Positions 28,267 to 34,754 of a stretch of 64,000 nucleotides of DNA are shown here, in pieces. The notes beneath the pieces were generated by a model that ran no database searches, was not told where the DNA came from, and worked only from the letters and a program-made list of their open reading frames with translations. Each line of letters opens with the position of its first letter. Positions within the stretch are counted from its first letter, which is position 1. Source of the DNA: PZPK01 sp965230795 (lineage in GTDB: Bacteria > Pseudomonadota > Gammaproteobacteria > Pseudomonadales > Oleiphilaceae); contig OZ246020.1 in the NCBI GenBank assembly GCA_965230795.1, positions 4,204,395-4,268,394 of the forward strand, given 5' to 3'. A program made the translations under genes and the position numbers.

Positions 28267-28953
28267 GTGAGTAGAAGATATGGCCGCTCTCGATTTGATT
28301 TTTTAACATCTAGAGAGTTTTCTGAAGAGGAAATTCTGAATCGAATTAAGCGATGGGTGAATATGCTATGGAGCAATGATCGCTTAGCTAGAACAGTTGT
28401 AGATATTGAATCGGAGCAGGCCTATATAGAACAAATGCGCCAGCGTTATGTTTTTCCTGATTATCTGTCTCTAGTTGGGTCACCTTCGGAGAGTGACTTT
28501 AATGAAAGTGGAGAGCTGAAATCCCGTAGAAAGGCTGAGCTTATGTTGATTGGCACTTTCGATTGGCAGGGTTTTCTAATTTCTCGCCCAGTATCAACTC
28601 AAGATGATCAGTTTCCGGATGATGGTTGGTTTGTTGCGCTAGAAGCGCACACAAACGAATTGTCCTTTGAAAACTTCTTTTTTCCTTTTAATAAAATAAA
28701 AAAACAGAGGCTTGAGCGCTATTTGGTTTCGCAAACGCGAGAACTAAAGAATGCGCATAGAGTTGCATTCAAGGATGGCAACGTTTTTAACTGTCATCCG
28801 GATAACTTTGAAATACGTGGACAGGGCGGCCGCCCAATGCTTTGTGTTTATTGTCGCAAGAAAACAACTAAAGATATGTCCGTTCGAATTAAGGTACAGG
28901 GTTCATACGATCGTTATTGCCTTACCTGTGTTGAAAAAATAGCCGACTCATAG
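28267..28953 (+). CDS. Hypothetical protein with HNH-like segment and C-terminal zinc ribbon
   Basis: The 228-residue product starts at GTG 28267 with AAGAGG upstream, 24 bases after the EF-Tu-like gene. The N-terminal 160 residues are charged and unrecognised. Residues 163-184 (AHRVAFKDGNVFNCHPDNF) resemble the DGN...N..PDNL core of HNH/AP2-linked endonucleases, although the catalytic histidine before DGN is not obvious. A zinc ribbon follows: Cys193-X2-Cys196 and Cys218-X2-Cys221. A nucleic-acid-binding or nuclease-derived role is inferred. Codon use is A+T-rich compared with the flanking chromosome, which fits horizontal acquisition. A terminator lies 80 bases downstream. Confidence 0.65.
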   Translation: MSRRYGRSRFDFLTSREFSEEEILNRIKRWVNMLWSNDRLARTVVDIESEQAYIEQMRQRYVFPDYLSLVGSPSESDFNESGELKSRRKAELMLIGTFDWQGFLISRPVSTQDDQFPDDGWFVALEAHTNELSFENFFFPFNKIKKQRLERYLVSQTRELKNAHRVAFKDGNVFNCHPDNFEIRGQGGRPMLCVYCRKKTTKDMSVRIKVQGSYDRYCLTCVEKIADS

Positions 28954-29032
28954 TTAGGTTCTCGATACGGTTGAACTATTTGTCCCCGTAATTTATATTA
29001 AAACCCTATTGGTGGGAGCTGCACCTGATACA

Positions 29033-29059
29033 AAGCTCGACAGATGTCGGGCTTTTTTT
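29033..29059 (+). terminator. Intrinsic terminator of the EF-Tu-like/HNH-like operon
   Basis: AAGCTCGACA pairs with TGTCGGGCTT (one G-T wobble) over a two-base spacer, followed by a run of seven Ts. It sits 80 bases after the last gene of the three-gene island operon. Confidence 0.85.
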
Positions 29060-29234
29060 ATGCGTGTAAGTATTTTGATCAAGCGAGATTTTAGATAGTA
29101 TTTACCCTATGTTGGTCGTAGCTATGCGCGCAAGTTAAGAAGAATCTTCTTTAAAGCAAGTGCGGCTTTGCGAAACTGTACTTTTTTCGGACAGTTGTAT
29201 AGTATTTACCCGTAGCATGCGGTTTCTGCGTGTT

Positions 29235-29271
29235 ACACAAAAAAGCCCGATTCAGTCGGGCTTTTTTGTGT
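29235..29271. terminator. Bidirectional intrinsic terminator with perfect 16-bp stem
   Basis: ACACAAAAAAGCCCGA and TCGGGCTTTTTTGTGT are exact reverse complements across a five-base loop. The A-run and T-run make it usable in both directions. Confidence 0.9.
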
Positions 29272-29293
29272 CCAAAAGAAATGTAACAAATTT

Positions 29294-29323
29294 AAGGGCT
29301 TAGCCGTTGGCTAGGCCTTTTTT
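29294..29323 (+). terminator. Intrinsic terminator, 12-bp stem
   Basis: AAGGGCTTAGCC pairs fully (two G-T wobbles) with GGCTAGGCCTTT over a GTT loop, and six Ts follow from 29318. A six-codon ATG frame starts just after the T-run. Confidence 0.8.
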
Positions 29324-29350
29324 GTATGCGAGTTCTACTCGCTTAACCCG

Positions 29351-29373
29351 AACCGGCTTCTGCCGGTTTTTTT
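29351..29373 (+). terminator. Intrinsic terminator just upstream of a 62-residue gene
   Basis: AACCGGC and GCCGGTT form a 7-bp stem over a TTCT loop, with Ts to 29373. It ends only 24 bases before the ATG at 29397, an odd position unless that gene has a very close promoter or relies on read-through. Confidence 0.8.
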
Positions 29374-29396
29374 ATGCCTGTACGATAGGAAATGAA

Positions 29397-29585
29397 ATGA
29401 AGCTTCGTCGAAAAGAGGAAGTCATTCGTACGTCCAAAGGTTTTAAAGTTACTAAGGAAGAGAAGTTAGATATCCCTCCAGTATTTTGGGTATGCTTGAC
29501 TTCTTTGGTGCTTGCTTTTGGTGGTCACGATATGATTGCTTTCCTCACTGCGTTAGCATCTTTAAGCTCTTCTTTCTTTCGTTAA
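29397..29585 (+). CDS. Small membrane protein, 62 residues
   Basis: The ATG at 29397 has AGGA six bases upstream. The peptide has a basic cytoplasmic-type N terminus (MKLRRKEEVIRTSKGFKVTK) and a hydrophobic stretch from about residue 27 to 58 that could form one or two membrane helices around a GGHD turn. I do not recognise a family. It sits directly downstream of four terminators and converges on the XRE regulator gene (24-base gap). Possible roles include a toxin-like or phage-type small membrane protein, but nothing in the sequence decides this. Confidence 0.55.
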   Translation: MKLRRKEEVIRTSKGFKVTKEEKLDIPPVFWVCLTSLVLAFGGHDMIAFLTALASLSSSFFR

Positions 29586-29608
29586 CCGTATAGACATGCA
29601 CTGATGCC

Positions 29609-29983
29609 TTAGCCGTGGTCTTGCGCTTGTTGTTTGAGTTGTTCGGCTTCAATCACGGTATCAATCATCTGTAGTAGTTGCATTCGAGCCTTAGGTCCTA
29701 AGGTCTCGACCTGCCGCAACTTACGTTCTAATCGGCTGCCGACTTTCACGTTCGTCACCGGTTGGAGTCCAAGTAATTGGTCTGAAGTCACACTTAATGC
29801 TCGGGTTAGGTCCACCAGTAAGTTCGCTGGAGGATGTTCACTCTCTGTTTCGTAGTACGCAATCATACGTCTGGTAACCCCAATTTCATCTGCAAGCTGT
29901 TGTTGGGTGTAACCGGCGTTTTTACGAAACTGAGCGAACCGCTTCCCAAAATTTACGAGTGATTGATTTAAATGCTTGGTCAT
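29609..29983 (-). CDS. XRE-family helix-turn-helix regulator, 124 residues
   Basis: From ATG 29983 (AAGG six to seven bases upstream) the protein has a Cro/CI-type helix-turn-helix at about residues 10-65: FGKRFAQFRKNAGYTQQQLA, then the recognition region GVTRRMIAYYETE. The C-terminal half is helical and charged (LGPKARMQLLQMIDTVIEAEQ) and probably dimerises. The longer frame from GTG 30166 is unlikely because its added residues cover palindromes that look like operators. It is divergent from nothing obvious and convergent with the 62-residue gene. It probably represses itself and possibly other island genes. Confidence 0.85.
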   Translation of the reverse strand: MTKHLNQSLVNFGKRFAQFRKNAGYTQQQLADEIGVTRRMIAYYETESEHPPANLLVDLTRALSVTSDQLLGLQPVTNVKVGSRLERKLRQVETLGPKARMQLLQMIDTVIEAEQLKQQAQDHG

Positions 29984-30031
29984 TTGATGCCTTGTGCAGC
30001 GTCTGCCGTTCCCAACTAGGTTCTCGAAAAC

Positions 30032-30047
30032 GAACAGATTTCTGTTC
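30032..30047. promoter_or_regulatory. Candidate operator GAACAG-N4-CTGTTC
   Basis: A perfect 6-bp inverted repeat with a four-base spacer lies 49-64 bases upstream of the XRE start codon, a good place for autorepression. Confidence 0.5.
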
Positions 30048-30066
30048 CGATGATGGTGAGCTGTTA

Positions 30067-30085
30067 ATGTACGATAACCGTACAT
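30067..30085. promoter_or_regulatory. Candidate operator ATGTACG-N5-CGTACAT
   Basis: A perfect 7-bp inverted repeat with a five-base spacer lies 84-102 bases upstream of the XRE start codon. Its half sites differ from the closer palindrome, so two regulators or a promoter-linked site are possible. Confidence 0.5.
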
Positions 30086-30336
30086 AATATCCAAGTAAGT
30101 TCTACACGAAAAAGGGGACGCATTTATTTTTACTCTTGGCCCTTTTCTGGGAACCAACGCTATCACGCATTTCTCGGATGATCACAAAGCGAAAATTACC
30201 GCATGAGCATCGGTGTGATATGTCCGTTTTTTGTTGGCGTTTTCAAGTTAAAAATTGACAGAGAGGTCTCTTTGGAAACGGTCGCGAAGTGATTCTTGGG
30301 TCAAGGAGGCCAAGTTATGATTACAGCACCAACCAG

Positions 30337-30360
30337 CCATTTCATGGGGAAGTGAAATGG
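30337..30360. other. Hairpin that includes the encoded CCA of tRNA-Ile
   Basis: CCATTTCA and TGAAATGG are exact reverse complements across an eight-base loop, and the arm nearer the gene contains the tRNA 3' CCA. It has no T-run, so it is a processing or attachment-site candidate more than a terminator. Confidence 0.5.
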
Positions 30361-30434
30361 TGCCCCCTCCCTGACTTGAACAGGGGACCTACCGATTATG
30401 AGTCGGGTGCTCTAACCAACTGAGCTAAGGGGGC
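30358..30434 (-). tRNA. ileX: tRNA with CAT anticodon, probably tRNA-Ile2 (lysidine-modified)
   Basis: On the minus strand a full cloverleaf can be folded: acceptor GCCCCCT/AGGGGGC with encoded CCA, D-arm TAGCTCAGTTGGTTAGAGC, anticodon loop CTCATAA (anticodon CAT) and T-arm with GTTCAAGTC. The CAT anticodon fits either elongator Met or Ile2. C-G pairs at positions 4-69 and 5-68 and strong likeness to E. coli ileX (GACTCATAATCG) favour Ile2, read after TilS modification of C34. ileX also lies next to the rpoD region in E. coli. Its 3' end faces the accessory island. Confidence 0.88.
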
Positions 30435-30871
30435 ACGGATGTCGGCTTACGTTTAGTGTCCCTGCCAACTGGGACATGCCAGTCCAAGAGACCAGCAAAA
30501 ACTTGTTGTGGTTACATCCCTGTCGCATCGCTCCGGCCGCGGATTCAACACTCGGGGACGCTTCGCTTCACAGCCCCTCGCTTCCGCGTCGTTATTTGCC
30601 TTGGGCAAATAACCCAACTGAGCTAAGGGGGCACGGATGTCGGCTTACGTTTAGTGTCCCTGCCAACTGGGACATACCAGTCCAAGAGACCAGTACAAAC
30701 TTGTTGTGATTACATCCCTGTCGCATCCCTCCGGCCGCGGATTCAACGCTCGGGGACGCTTCGCTTCACAGCCCCTCGCTTCCGCGTCGTTATTTGCCTT
30801 GGGCAAATAACCCAACTGAGCTAAGGGGGCACGGGAGTCGGCTTAGGTTTAATGTCCCTGCCAACCGGGAC
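30416..30871. repeat. 198-bp tandem repeat carrying tRNA-Ile 5' fragments (two full units and a partial third)
   Basis: Units start at 30416, 30614 and 30812, exactly 198 bases apart, with only scattered differences; the third ends near 30871. Each begins (plus strand) with the 19 bases that form the tRNA 5' end: real tRNA at 30416-30434, stubs at 30614-30632 and 30812-30830. Each full unit ends in a perfect hairpin GTTATTTGCC-TTG-GGCAAATAAC (30591-30613 and 30789-30811) and contains TGTCCC-N8-GGGACA (30457-30476, 30655-30674). The unit is upstream of the tRNA, so its promoter region is probably duplicated. Confidence 0.9.
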
Positions 30872-30930
30872 CAGAAACAGCAGCGGCGCATTATAATGCG
30901 CCGCTTGGTAACTTGCCAGCCTTCCAGCGA
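30435..30930. other. Gene-free region between tRNA-Ile and rpoD
   Basis: The region is almost filled by the 198-bp tandem repeat described separately, followed by the 24-bp palindrome after rpoD. Open frames in it are not supported as genes. It must hold the tRNA promoter, which I could not place with confidence. Confidence 0.6.
30882..30905 (-). terminator. Perfect 24-bp palindrome downstream of rpoD
   Basis: AGCGGCGCATTATAATGCGCCGCT is fully self-complementary and lies 26 bases after the rpoD stop. It is a likely terminator hairpin, but the following T-run is poor. Confidence 0.5.
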
Positions 30931-32781
30931 TCATTCATCCAGGAAGCTGCGCAGGTGATCAGAGCGGCTCGGATGACGCAGCTTACGCAAGGCCTTGGCT
31001 TCGATCTGACGAATCCGTTCCCGGGTGACATCAAACTGTTTACCGACTTCTTCCAGAGTATGGTCGGTATTCATTTCAATACCAAAACGCATACGCAGCA
31101 CTTTCGCTTCGCGTGCGGTCAAACCGGACAGGACAGTACGGGTGGCTTCTTTCAAGCCTTCACCAGTGGCAGTATCCACCGGTGATTCCGCCATATTGTC
31201 TTCAATAAAGTCACCCAAGTGCGAGTCTTCATCATCACCAATCGGCGTCTCCATGGAGATAGGCTCTTTGGCAATCTTCAGTACTTTGCGAACTTTATCT
31301 TCCGGCATTTCCATGCGTTCGCCCAGCTCTTCCGGAGTGGGTTCGCGCCCCATTTCCTGAAGCATCTGACGGGAAATACGGTTGAGCTTGTTAATGGTCT
31401 CAATCATATGAACCGGAATACGAATGGTACGGGCCTGGTCCGCAATGGAGCGGGTAATGGCCTGACGAATCCACCAGGTCGCATAGGTCGAGAACTTGTA
31501 ACCCCGACGGTATTCGAACTTATCAACCGCCTTCATCAGACCAATATTACCTTCCTGGATCAGATCGAGGAATTGCAGGCCGCGGTTGGTATATTTCTTC
31601 GCGATGGAGATAACCAGACGCAGGTTGGCTTCCACCATTTCCTTCTTGGCACGACGTGCCTTCGCTTCACCGATGGAAATACGGCGATTCACATCCTTGA
31701 TCTCGGAGATCGTTAAGCCGGTCTCCTCAGACATGGCTGCAATCTTCTTCTGCGCACGAACAATTTCATCCTGGAATTCTTTCAGTTTGGCAGAATAGGA
31801 GTGGCCTTCATCAATCAGCTCGGCAGCCCAGTCCAGATTGGCTTCGTTACCGGGGAAGCGTTTGATAAATTCCTTGCGATCCATACCACACTGGCGTGAG
31901 CAGATCGCCATAATTTGGCGTTCGTTCATACGTACGATTTCGTTGGTCGTGCGTACGTCAATCACCAGGCCATCAAACTGCTTGGCATTGAGTTTGAACG
32001 GGGCAAAGATTTCACCCAGCTTGTTCAGTTCCTTGATCGTATCTTTATTGGCTCGACCGTGCTTGGCCTCGGTCTCCAGAGCCACTTTCAACTGCTCGCG
32101 CAGCTCTTCAAAGCGCTGACGAGTCAGTTCAGGATCTGGCCCCTTATCGCCTTCTTCCTCATCATCCGAAGAGTCATCGTCGTCATCGTTATCCGAATCA
32201 TCGTCCTTTTTATCCTTGTCGGCAGTGTTCTCAATAGGTGGCGCACCCGGTACCGGAATCTCACCATCATCCGGGTCCAGAAAGCCGGTCAGGACATCAC
32301 TCAAACGACCTTCTTCCTCAACGATACCGTCATAGGTGTTGATAATGGAGGCAACCGCGCCGGGAAAATGAGCCAGGGAAGCCATAACATCGCGCAAGCC
32401 CTCTTCGATACGCTTGGCAATGCGAATCTCGCCGTCTCGGGTCAGCAGCTCAACGGTTCCCATTTCACGCATATACATGCGTACTGGATCCGTCGTGCGA
32501 CCCGCTTCGGTTTCTACAGCAGCAAGCGCTGCCGCGGCTTCTGCAGCCGCCACTTCATCGGTGGAATCGCCATCTGCCATCAACAGGGAGTCGGAATCTG
32601 GAGCTACTTCAACAACCTGGATACCCATGTCGTTGATCATGCGAATAATGTCTTCAACCTGGTCTGGATCTGCAATGTCTTCGGGGAGGTGGTCATTTAC
32701 TTCCGAGTAAGTCAGGTAACCTTGTTCTTTACCACGAGCGATGAGATCTTTTAAACGAGACTGTTGTGAATTGCCTGACAT
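30931..32781 (-). CDS. rpoD: RNA polymerase housekeeping sigma factor RpoD (sigma-70)
   Basis: The protein is 616 residues from ATG 32781 (AGGGTGAAC upstream); a GTG two codons earlier is less likely. All regions of a primary sigma are present: region 1.1 (SQQSRLKDLIARGKEQGYLTYSE), an acidic non-conserved insert around residues 180-215 rich in D and E, region 2 with YATWWIRQAITRSIADQARTIR, region 3, and region 4.2 (TLEEVGKQFDVTRERIRQIEAKALRKLRHP). It directs polymerase to most promoters. It is the last gene of the rpsU-yqeY-dnaG-rpoD operon and has its own promoter in the gap after dnaG. Confidence 0.99.
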   Translation of the reverse strand: MSGNSQQSRLKDLIARGKEQGYLTYSEVNDHLPEDIADPDQVEDIIRMINDMGIQVVEVAPDSDSLLMADGDSTDEVAAAEAAAALAAVETEAGRTTDPVRMYMREMGTVELLTRDGEIRIAKRIEEGLRDVMASLAHFPGAVASIINTYDGIVEEEGRLSDVLTGFLDPDDGEIPVPGAPPIENTADKDKKDDDSDNDDDDDSSDDEEEGDKGPDPELTRQRFEELREQLKVALETEAKHGRANKDTIKELNKLGEIFAPFKLNAKQFDGLVIDVRTTNEIVRMNERQIMAICSRQCGMDRKEFIKRFPGNEANLDWAAELIDEGHSYSAKLKEFQDEIVRAQKKIAAMSEETGLTISEIKDVNRRISIGEAKARRAKKEMVEANLRLVISIAKKYTNRGLQFLDLIQEGNIGLMKAVDKFEYRRGYKFSTYATWWIRQAITRSIADQARTIRIPVHMIETINKLNRISRQMLQEMGREPTPEELGERMEMPEDKVRKVLKIAKEPISMETPIGDDEDSHLGDFIEDNMAESPVDTATGEGLKEATRTVLSGLTAREAKVLRMRFGIEMNTDHTLEEVGKQFDVTRERIRQIEAKALRKLRHPSRSDHLRSFLDE

Positions 32782-32823
32782 GTTCACCCTATTGGTTGGA
32801 GGCCGATCAAAAAATAGCCGGCT

Positions 32824-32851
32824 ATTATACGGAAACTTTGGTTTTCAACCA
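32824..32851 (-). promoter_or_regulatory. Candidate rpoD promoter
   Basis: On the minus strand a perfect TATAAT (32824-32829) has TGGTTG 16 bases upstream (32846-32851), 43 bases before the rpoD ATG. An extra promoter for rpoD inside this operon is known in other gammaproteobacteria. Confidence 0.5.
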
Positions 32852-32907
32852 AATCAATATGGGCGCAAATACCGATAAATCAACCGGATCTACCACTTTT
32901 GCGCGCG

Positions 32908-34644
32908 TTAATTCTGGCCTGCCTTATCTGTTGGCGTCGAAATGGATCGCAAGGCACGTTTTTCGTCCTCCGTGAGCTCACTGGGGGACTTATTAATCTT
33001 AGTCGCTCTAAGCGCGAGCACACGTTTTTTTTCGGTTTCCAGACGCGACATCACATCATCAGCTTCTTCCATAATCGCCTGCTCTGGCGGCAGCCATTCC
33101 ATCCTTGCAAACAAATCTCGAAACTGATCCCGATAACCCTCTTTATCCGTCGCCAGCGCATAGTAAAGATCGTCTCTGGTCTTGATTTCCTTCTGCGCGA
33201 TGTAATTGACGAAGGCCTGACTCTTGGCAAATCCGGATATATCATCGAGCACAGCCCGAAACTGCTCAGCTTTCGAAGGCTGATAATACAAAGCCAGACA
33301 CACCGCCGTATCCGGATCCCTGACGACACGCGCGGCAACCAATTCCCGTACCCCCTGTTCGCCAGTTGATGAAACCTTTTTGGTTTCGTCCTTGCGCCGA
33401 AACGTCAGCGCATTGAGCTGACGACGCAGGGCCGACTTCAATACCGTGGATGCCACCAGCTCGATCTGTGACTCGGCCCGCTGCTTCAGAACCCCCCGGT
33501 GCTCGGCGATATTCAGGTCGAGCCCTTTGCTGTAAATCTGAAAAAAGAATTCTGACAGGGGCTGAGCCTGATCGACCCGCTTCTGAAATGCATCCGCCCC
33601 TTCCTGCCGAATCAGGGTGTCCGGATCCTCGCCTTCCGGTAACAAGAGGAATTGCAACTGCATGCCATCCTGAAACATGGGCAGAGCATTTTCCATGGCC
33701 TTGCGTGCGGCCTGAATGCCAGCATTATCTCCGTCAAAGCAGAAAACAATATGCGAACAGCGTTTGAACAACTGTGTCAGGCTGTCCTGATTGGTGGCGG
33801 TGCCCAGAGTCGCCACAGCATAATCGATACCAAACTGAGCCAGCGCCACCACATCCATGTAGCCTTCTACCACCAGCAGGCGCTGCAATTGCCGGTTAGC
33901 CTGATTGGCCTCATACAGGCCATAGATTTCATTGCTTTTATGAAAGACCTCAGACTCGGGGGAGTTAATATATTTAGCCTTGTCGTCGCCAAGCGTGCGC
34001 CCACCGAATGCAATGGTCTGCCCGCGCATATTGCGGATGGGAAACATCAGGCGATTCTGGAACAGATCGAAAGGTCGCTCGTATTTGTCCGAAACGATGC
34101 GTGTCGCAACCAGTGCCTTGAGCTGATCCGCAGAGGCCTTTTGAGCAAGAAAATCCCGCTCTGCCGGCGCAAAACCGATAGCAAAACGCTCGATCACTTC
34201 CTGGTTGAGTCCGCGACGCTCCAGATATTTCTGAGCAAGATCGCGATTGGCGTGTGATCCTAGCGCTTCCCGGTAACGCAGACTGGCATAATCCAGTGCC
34301 TGCAACATCCATTTCTGGCGACTGAATTCCTGTTTGACGCGCTCGTCCCTCGGCACTTCGACACCCGCAATACGCGCCAGCTCTTCTACCGCTTCGGTAA
34401 AGGAGAGATTGTCGTATTCACGAAGAAAGTTGATTGCATCACCATTGGCACCACAGCCAAAGCAATGATAGAAATTTTTCTGGGTATTGACGTGAAAGGA
34501 GGGCGTTTTTTCCTGATGGAACGGGCAGCAGGCCTTATAGGTTGATCCACTTTTCTTGAGCTGGATCCGGGTGCTAATGACCTCTGCGACAGGCACACGG
34601 GCAACGAGATCTTCAATAAAGCCCTGTGGAATCAAGCCGCTCAT
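32908..34644 (-). CDS. dnaG: DNA primase DnaG
   Basis: The 578-residue length fits (E. coli 581). The N terminus has the CHCC-type zinc domain: CPFHQEKTPSFHV near residue 40 and FHCFGCGANGDAI near 60. A TOPRIM region follows (VVEGYMDVVALAQFGI near 258 and FCFDGDNAGIQAARKA near 305), and a C-terminal DnaB-helicase-binding domain ends the protein. It makes RNA primers for replication. It is between yqeY and rpoD as in the macromolecular synthesis operon. The minus-strand ATG at 34644 starts MSGLIPQGFIEDLVARVPV, typical for DnaG. Confidence 0.98.
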   Translation of the reverse strand: MSGLIPQGFIEDLVARVPVAEVISTRIQLKKSGSTYKACCPFHQEKTPSFHVNTQKNFYHCFGCGANGDAINFLREYDNLSFTEAVEELARIAGVEVPRDERVKQEFSRQKWMLQALDYASLRYREALGSHANRDLAQKYLERRGLNQEVIERFAIGFAPAERDFLAQKASADQLKALVATRIVSDKYERPFDLFQNRLMFPIRNMRGQTIAFGGRTLGDDKAKYINSPESEVFHKSNEIYGLYEANQANRQLQRLLVVEGYMDVVALAQFGIDYAVATLGTATNQDSLTQLFKRCSHIVFCFDGDNAGIQAARKAMENALPMFQDGMQLQFLLLPEGEDPDTLIRQEGADAFQKRVDQAQPLSEFFFQIYSKGLDLNIAEHRGVLKQRAESQIELVASTVLKSALRRQLNALTFRRKDETKKVSSTGEQGVRELVAARVVRDPDTAVCLALYYQPSKAEQFRAVLDDISGFAKSQAFVNYIAQKEIKTRDDLYYALATDKEGYRDQFRDLFARMEWLPPEQAIMEEADDVMSRLETEKKRVLALRATKINKSPSELTEDEKRALRSISTPTDKAGQN

Positions 34645-34692
34645 GTCTTGAAGTCACTCCCAATCAACGGCCGCGTGCCGGCAATGGAGTCA

Positions 34693-34707
34693 CGATTCGA
34701 AGAATCG
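34693..34707 (-). other. Small hairpin between yqeY and dnaG
   Basis: CGATTC and GAATCG pair across a three-base loop in the 110-base gap between the two genes. In other gammaproteobacteria a weak terminator in this operon lowers dnaG expression; this could be a similar element, but there is no T-run right after it. Confidence 0.35.
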
Positions 34708-34754
34708 GGGGCTTCAAAGCACACGAGCAAAAACAAGAAAATATGGGGAGGAGA

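Larger units (their letters stand above)
28954..29396. other. Non-coding segment with four stacked terminators and short repeats
   Basis: No gene of normal size is visible. Besides the four hairpins listed separately, it holds a 12-bp direct repeat TAGTATTTACCC at 29096-29107 and 29200-29211, a near-palindrome AAGAAGA-A-TCTTCTT at 29137-29151, and an inverted repeat AACTGT/ACAGTT at 29174-29196. ATG-initiated mini-frames of 4-12 codons start right after three of the T-runs (ATGCGTGTA, ATGCGAGTT, ATGCCTGTA). Small RNAs or replication or regulatory sites are possible but unproven. Confidence 0.5.
29984..30357. other. Upstream region of the XRE gene up to the tRNA 3' end
   Basis: No gene is supported. 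The stretch holds two inverted repeats upstream of the XRE start (listed separately), an A-rich patch followed by GGGGACGCATTTATTTTT at 30114-30131 that resembles flanks of REP/RAYT-type elements, and a TTGACA at 30258-30263 without a convincing -10 partner. No integrase, and no second copy of the tRNA 3' end, was found. Confidence 0.4.

Noticed and set aside
30032..30047. Palindrome upstream of the XRE gene considered as a LexA box
   Set aside because: It lacks the CTGT-N8-ACAG gammaproteobacterial pattern; half sites are GAACAG/CTGTTC with a four-base spacer.
30110..30131. GGGGACGCATTTATTTTT as a trace of a REP/RAYT element
   Set aside because: Only a short stretch matches by memory, with no Y1 transposase gene or paired REP hairpins, so no mobile element was called.
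30164..30166. GTG 30166 as start of the XRE gene
   Set aside because: The added 61 residues run over two palindromes and have no XRE similarity; the ATG at 29983 has a ribosome site and standard family length.
30476..30709. 77-codon open frame inside the 198-bp repeat
   Set aside because: It spans two repeat units and the tRNA stub and is explained by the repeat, not by coding selection.
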